A stretch of DNA of 64,000 nucleotides from Cupriavidus sp. P-10 (GTDB lineage Bacteria; Pseudomonadota; Gammaproteobacteria; Burkholderiales; Burkholderiaceae): assembly GCF_003402535.2 (NCBI RefSeq), contig NZ_AP025170.1, positions 2,232,001-2,296,000 on the forward strand, written 5' to 3'. Under the pieces are notes generated by a model. It was not told the origin of the DNA, ran no database searches, and saw only the letters and a program-made list of their open reading frames with translations. Below, piece after piece: positions 59,876-64,000 of this stretch. The translations under genes and the position numbers were made by a program. Every line of letters starts with the position of its first letter. Position 1 is the first letter of the stretch.

Positions 59876-61543
59876 TCAGGCGGCACCAACCTGCGCCGCT
59901 GCCATCAGCTTGCGGGTATAGGGATGCTGCGGCGCACCGAGCACCGCCTCGGTTTCCCCGGTCTCGACCACCTCCCCCGCCTTCATCACGATCACCCGGT
60001 GCGCCATGGCGCGGATCACCGCCAGGTCGTGGCTGATAAAGAGGTAGCTGAGGTTGTACTTGTGCTGAAGCTGGGACAGCAGCGCCAGCACCTGCTGCTG
60101 GATCGAGACGTCAAGCGCCGAGGTCGGCTCGTCCAGCACCAGCACCTGGGGCTTGAGGATCAGCACCCGGGCGATCGCGATGCGCTGGCGCTGCCCGCCG
60201 GAGAACTCGTGCGGATAGCGCCCCAGCGCGGTGCGGTCCAGCCCCACTTCGCGCAGGGCGTCGATCACGCGCTCGCGCGTGGCCTCGCGCGACAGGCCGG
60301 CCTGGTGCAGCGCCAGGCCTTCGCCGACGATCTGCTCGATGGTCATTCGCGGCGACAAGGAGCCGAACGGATCCTGGAACACTACCTGCATGCGCGAGCG
60401 CAGCTGGCAGCGATCCTTGCGCGTGGCGCCGTCGAAGCTGCGGCCGAGGAAATGGATGGTGCCCGCGCCCTTGCGCTGCAGCGCCAGCACGGTATGCGCC
60501 AGCGTGGTCTTGCCCGAGCCGGATTCGCCGACGATGCCGATGGTCTCGCCCTCGCGCAGCTGGAAGTCGACATCCTTGACCGCCGCGAACTGGTCCTTGC
60601 CGAACCAGCCAGCCACGCCGCGGCGCTTGCGCGCGTAATTGACGCTCAGGTTGCGCGCCTCCAGCAGCACCGGCGCCAGCGGCACCAGCGGCAACACCTC
60701 GCGCTTGGGGCGGCTGTCGATCAGCTTGCGCGTGTACGGGTGCTGGGGCGCGGCAAACACCTTGGCAGTCTCGCCGGTCTCGACCAGCACACCCTTCTCC
60801 ATCACGCCCACGCGCTGGGCAAAGGAACGCACCAGGTTCAGGTCGTGGGTGATCAGCATCACCGCCATGCCGAACTCTGCCTGCAGGTCGCGCAGCAAGT
60901 CCATGATCTGGGCGCGGATGGTCACGTCCAGCGCCGTGGTGGGCTCGTCGGCGAGCAGCAGCTTGGGCCGGCACGCCAGCGCCATGGCAATCATGGCGCG
61001 CTGGCGCTGGCCGCCCGAAAGCTGGTGCGGGAAGCTGTCGAAACGGTGCGCGGCGTCGCTGATGCCGGTGCGCTCCAGCAGCGCGATGGCACGGTCGCGC
61101 GCGGCGCGGCGGTCCAGGCCTTCGTGCAGCGCCAGCGTTTCGACGATCTGGTTGCCGATGGTGTACAGCGGGTTCAGCGCCGTCATCGGTTCCTGGAAGA
61201 TCATCGCGATCTCGGCGCCGCGGATCCCCCGCATTTCGCGGTCGGAGACGTCGAGCAGGTTCTTGCCTTCGAAGCGGATCGCGCCGTCGTAGTAAGCGTC
61301 TTCCACCAGCCGCAGCATGGCCAGCGCGGTCACGGTCTTGCCCGAGCCGGATTCGCCGACCAGCGCGTAGCGCTCGCCGGCGCGCAGGTCGAAGCTGACC
61401 TCGCGCACCGCGCGGGTGGCATGATCGCCATGGCCGAAGGTGACGGACAGCTTGTCCACGCACATCAGCGTAGAGCCGGGTGCCGGGGCCGCAGCCTGCG
61501 CGGCGCCAGCGTCGGCCTGAAAGACTGGGGACAAGGCGCTCAT
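59876..61543 (-). CDS. yejF: Peptide ABC importer, dual ATPase (YejF type)
   Basis: A 555-residue protein holding two complete ABC ATPase domains: Walker A GESGSGKT twice (first at residues 63-70), signature LSGGQRQR and FSGGQRQR, Walker B LLLADEPTTALD and LVLDEPTSALD. Each half ends with the oligopeptide-type C-terminal motif (PQHPYTRKL). Fused ATPases of this kind drive the YejABEF importer, which takes up short peptides and microcin C in E. coli. The start overlaps the stop of the yejE-like gene (ATGA). Confidence 0.92.
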   Translation of the reverse strand: MSALSPVFQADAGAAQAAAPAPGSTLMCVDKLSVTFGHGDHATRAVREVSFDLRAGERYALVGESGSGKTVTALAMLRLVEDAYYDGAIRFEGKNLLDVSDREMRGIRGAEIAMIFQEPMTALNPLYTIGNQIVETLALHEGLDRRAARDRAIALLERTGISDAAHRFDSFPHQLSGGQRQRAMIAMALACRPKLLLADEPTTALDVTIRAQIMDLLRDLQAEFGMAVMLITHDLNLVRSFAQRVGVMEKGVLVETGETAKVFAAPQHPYTRKLIDSRPKREVLPLVPLAPVLLEARNLSVNYARKRRGVAGWFGKDQFAAVKDVDFQLREGETIGIVGESGSGKTTLAHTVLALQRKGAGTIHFLGRSFDGATRKDRCQLRSRMQVVFQDPFGSLSPRMTIEQIVGEGLALHQAGLSREATRERVIDALREVGLDRTALGRYPHEFSGGQRQRIAIARVLILKPQVLVLDEPTSALDVSIQQQVLALLSQLQHKYNLSYLFISHDLAVIRAMAHRVIVMKAGEVVETGETEAVLGAPQHPYTRKLMAAAQVGAA

Positions 61544-62676
61544 GGCGTCACCCCCGGTGCCGTCCCCGCCGGCGCGCCGGCCGGGACCTTGGGTTCGACC
61601 CGGCCGCGCAGCGCGGCCAGGCCCAGGCGGGTGTCGAAGGCATCGCGCAGCGCATCGCCCATGAAAGTCAGGAGCATCAGCGTCACTACCAGCACGGTGA
61701 AGGTCGACAGCGAAATCCACCAGGCGTCGAGGTTGCCCTTGCCTTGCGCCAGCAGCTCGCCCAGGCTGGGCGTGGTCGGCGGCACGCCCAGGCCTAGGAA
61801 GTCCAGGCTGGTCAGCGCCAGGATCGCCGCGCTCATGCGGAACGGCAGGAAGGTGATCACCGGGGTCAGGCTGTTGGGCAGGATATGGCGCCACATGATC
61901 TGCACGTTGGACAAGCCCAGCGCCCGCGCCGCCTTGACGTAGTCGAGCGAGCGGTTGCGGTAGAACTCGGCGCGCACGTAGTCGGACAGCCCCATCCAGC
62001 CGAACAGCGACAGCAGGATGATCAGCAGCGCCAGGCTGGGCTCGAAGATCGACGCGAAGATGATCAGCAGGTACAGCTCCGGCATCGAACTCCAGATCTC
62101 GATGGCACGCTGCGAGAACAGGTCGAAGCGGCCGCCGAAGAAGCCCATCAGCGCCCCGGTCAGCGTGCCGATCACGACGCCGATCACGGTCAGTGCCAGG
62201 CTGAACAGCACCGACACGCGGAAGCCGTACAGCAGCCGCGCCAGGATGTCGCGGCCGCGGTCATCGGTGCCGAGCCAGTTTTCGGCCGAAGGCGGCGCCG
62301 GGTTGGGCTCCTTGGCGAAGTAGTTCAGCGAATCGTACGAATACCGGTTCAGCGGGAACACCGCGAAGTTGCCGTCGGTGGTGATGCGGTCGCGGATAAA
62401 CGGGTCGAGGTAATCGGCCTGCGTCGGGAAGTCGCCGCCGAAGGTCGTCTCCGGGTAGGTCTTGACGATCGGGAAGTAGTAGTCGCCCTTGTACCGCACC
62501 ATCAGCGGGCGGTTGCTGGACAACACCTCGGCGCCCAGGCTCAGCACGAAGATGGCGACGAAGATCACCAGGCTCCAGTAGCCGCGGCGGTTGCGCCGGA
62601 AGCGCTGCCAGGCGCGCTGGCGCGGCGAGGGCGAATGCGGCAGGCCGTTGGGCACTGCGTGCGAGAACGGTTTCAT
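61540..62676 (-). CDS. yejE: Peptide ABC importer permease (YejE type)
   Basis: A 378-residue permease with an N-terminal cytoplasmic tail, a first helix (GYWSLVIFVAIFVLSLGAEVL), a large periplasmic loop holding YYFPIVKTYPETTFGGDFPT (a YejE hallmark) and five C-terminal helices with the EAA loop (ARALGLSNVQIMWRHILPNS). It forms the channel with YejB. Both ends overlap neighbours by 4 bases, so the operon is tightly coupled. The open frame continues upstream inside yejB, but the ATG giving MKPFSHAVPN is the right start. Confidence 0.93.
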   Translation of the reverse strand: MKPFSHAVPNGLPHSPSPRQRAWQRFRRNRRGYWSLVIFVAIFVLSLGAEVLSSNRPLMVRYKGDYYFPIVKTYPETTFGGDFPTQADYLDPFIRDRITTDGNFAVFPLNRYSYDSLNYFAKEPNPAPPSAENWLGTDDRGRDILARLLYGFRVSVLFSLALTVIGVVIGTLTGALMGFFGGRFDLFSQRAIEIWSSMPELYLLIIFASIFEPSLALLIILLSLFGWMGLSDYVRAEFYRNRSLDYVKAARALGLSNVQIMWRHILPNSLTPVITFLPFRMSAAILALTSLDFLGLGVPPTTPSLGELLAQGKGNLDAWWISLSTFTVLVVTLMLLTFMGDALRDAFDTRLGLAALRGRVEPKVPAGAPAGTAPGVTP

Positions 62677-63722
62677 CGGTGCAGGCCCTCGAAATGGATG
62701 CGGGGATCGACCAGCACGTAGCAGACATCGGAAATCAGGCGCGTGACCAGCCCGATCAGCGTGAACAGGTAGAGCGTGCCGAGCACCACCGGGTAGTCGC
62801 GCCGCAGCACGGCCTCGTAAGACAGCAGGCCCAGCCCGTCGAGCGAGAACAGCGTCTCGATCAGCAGCGAGCCGGTAAAGAAGGCGCCGATGAAGGCCGC
62901 CGGAAAACCGGTGACGAGCGGGATCAGCGCGTTGCGGAACACATGCTTCCACAGCACGCGACGCTCGCCCAGTCCCTTGGCGCGCGCGGTCAGCACGTAC
63001 TGCTTGCGGATTTCCTCGAGGAAGGCGTTCTTGGTCAGCATGGTCACCACGGCAAAGCTGCCTACCACCGAGGCGGTGATCGGCAGCACCAGGTGCCACA
63101 GGTAGTCCATCACCTTGCCCATCAGCGACAACTGCTCCCAGTTGTCGGAGGTGAGCCCGCGCAGCGGGAACCACTGCACGAAGGTGCCGCCGCCGAACAG
63201 CACCAGCAGCAGCACGCCCAGCACGAAGCCGGGAATCGCATAGCCGATCAGCACGATGATGCTGGTGACCACGTCGAATCGGCTGCCCGCCCGGATCGCC
63301 TTGGAGATGCCGAGCGGCACCGATATCAGGTAGGTCAGGAAAAACGTCCACAAACCCAGGCTGACCGACACCGGCAGCTTGGACTTGACCAGCTCCCACA
63401 CGCTGCGGTGCTGGAAATAACTCTGGCCCAGGTCGAACTGGGCAAAGCGCTTGAGCATCAGGAAGTAGCGCTCCAGCGGCGGCTTGTCGAAGCCGTACAG
63501 GGCCTGGATCTCCTTGATCTTCTCGGGGTCGACGCCGCGGCGGCCGCGGTACTCGGCGCCGCCGCCGCTGGCTTCGCCGGCGCCGCCCCGCCCTTTCAGT
63601 TCCATCATCATCTGCTCGACCGGTCCGCCCGGAACGAACTGGATGACGACAAAGGTCAGCGTGATGACGCCGATCAGCGTCGGGATCATCAGCAGGATGC
63701 GCTTGAGCAGGTAGGCAAGCAT
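62673..63722 (-). CDS. yejB: Peptide ABC importer permease (YejB type)
   Basis: A 349-residue permease starting MLAYLLKRILLMIPTLIGVITLTFVVIQFVPGGPVEQ, typical of YejB/DppB proteins, with a Gly-rich loop (GRGGAGEASGGGAEYRGRRGVDPE), the periplasmic ALYGFDKPPLERYF motif, and an EAA loop (LTARAKGLGERRVLWKHVFRNA). It pairs with the YejE-type permease encoded next. Confidence 0.94.
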   Translation of the reverse strand: MLAYLLKRILLMIPTLIGVITLTFVVIQFVPGGPVEQMMMELKGRGGAGEASGGGAEYRGRRGVDPEKIKEIQALYGFDKPPLERYFLMLKRFAQFDLGQSYFQHRSVWELVKSKLPVSVSLGLWTFFLTYLISVPLGISKAIRAGSRFDVVTSIIVLIGYAIPGFVLGVLLLVLFGGGTFVQWFPLRGLTSDNWEQLSLMGKVMDYLWHLVLPITASVVGSFAVVTMLTKNAFLEEIRKQYVLTARAKGLGERRVLWKHVFRNALIPLVTGFPAAFIGAFFTGSLLIETLFSLDGLGLLSYEAVLRRDYPVVLGTLYLFTLIGLVTRLISDVCYVLVDPRIHFEGLHR

Positions 63723-63762
63723 CGGCCGGTCCTCATTCTTTAGCTAATCTGCACTGACCGCG

Positions 63763-64000
63763 TCAGCGCGCTTGCGGCTTGAGGTCCTTGCGCCACCACT
63801 GGCTCAGGATCCAGCCTTCGGCCGTGTAGAAATAGGGAAGCCGCTCCGGGTACCCGAGTTCCTTGCGGTAAGACACCCGGTGTGACGCACTGTACCAGTT
63901 GGGCACGATGTAGTAGCCGTGCATCAGCACCCGGTCGAGCGCGCGCCCGGCGGTGATCAGCTCCTCGCGGGTGTGGGCATGCAGCACGTTGTCGACCAGC
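63763..64000 (-). CDS. yejA: Peptide-binding protein (YejA type), C-terminal fragment
   Basis: The last 79 codons of a family 5 extracellular solute-binding protein; the rest lies beyond the right edge. Seen features are the LVDNVLHAHTREELITAGRA helix, followed by ALDRVLMHGYYIVPNWY and ending in WRKDLKPQAR, as in YejA-like proteins. It is the first gene of the yejABEF-type operon, 40 bases before yejB. Confidence 0.85.
   Translation of the reverse strand, partial: LVDNVLHAHTREELITAGRALDRVLMHGYYIVPNWYSASHRVSYRKELGYPERLPYFYTAEGWILSQWWRKDLKPQAR

Overview
The window is GC-rich, tightly packed chromosomal DNA from a betaproteobacterium of the Cupriavidus/Ralstonia group. A Cupriavidus main chromosome is most likely, but the species cannot be fixed from sequence alone. 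The evidence is the gene order purA-hisZ-hflC-hflK-hflX-hfq-der-bamB-yfgM-hisS-ispG-rodZ-pilW-rlmN-ndk, the rpoS-nlpD-pcm-surE block, a Bug-type solute-binding receptor, and strong G/C at third codon positions, which opens long false frames on the opposite strand.

Layout. 1-15.7 kb: one long minus-strand run of housekeeping genes (histidine and purine synthesis, FtsH modulators HflKC, Hfq, ribosome assembly GTPases, outer-membrane assembly, histidyl-tRNA synthetase, isoprenoid synthesis, cell shape, type IV pilus, rRNA/tRNA methylation, nucleotide balance). 16-25 kb: a Bax-inhibitor-1 membrane protein, rlmD, an EEP-family hydrolase, then surE-pcm-nlpD-rpoS followed by a 3'-5' exonuclease that overlaps rpoS by 4 bases, and a quinone oxidoreductase. 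25-34 kb is the accessory part: an SsuABC/TauABC-like ABC importer, an intact IS4-family insertion sequence, and a cluster of Bug receptor, HMG-CoA-lyase-like enzyme, CoA-transferase and LysR regulator. 34-48 kb: recR-ybaB-dnaX, the B12-dependent ribonucleotide reductase nrdJ, the 4.5S SRP RNA gene, and an AddAB-type helicase-nuclease pair. 48-55 kb (plus strand): trxA, rho, mtfA, ribosomal protein L31 type B, an ArnT-like glycosyltransferase and a MATE exporter. 55-58 kb: two tandem copies of an Ala-Glu-Asp tRNA operon lying downstream of gltX. 58-64 kb: a patatin-like lipoprotein, an NlpC/P60 peptidase with a long leader, and a yejABEF-type peptide importer cut by the window end.

Most of the window is ordinary core genome. 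The more interesting structures are: the insertion sequence placed exactly at the centre of a dispersed palindromic repeat, with a related repeat still intact 3 kb away; the duplicated tRNA operon in which each copy kept its own promoter and terminator; a terminator-shaped hairpin lying directly in front of gltX; a roughly 225-base leader in front of the NlpC/P60 gene; tandem repeats inside dnaX and across the start of a small gene; and an unusually long acidic N-terminus on RpoS. I saw no CRISPR array, prophage, toxin-antitoxin pair, secondary-metabolite cluster or clearly new multi-gene system.
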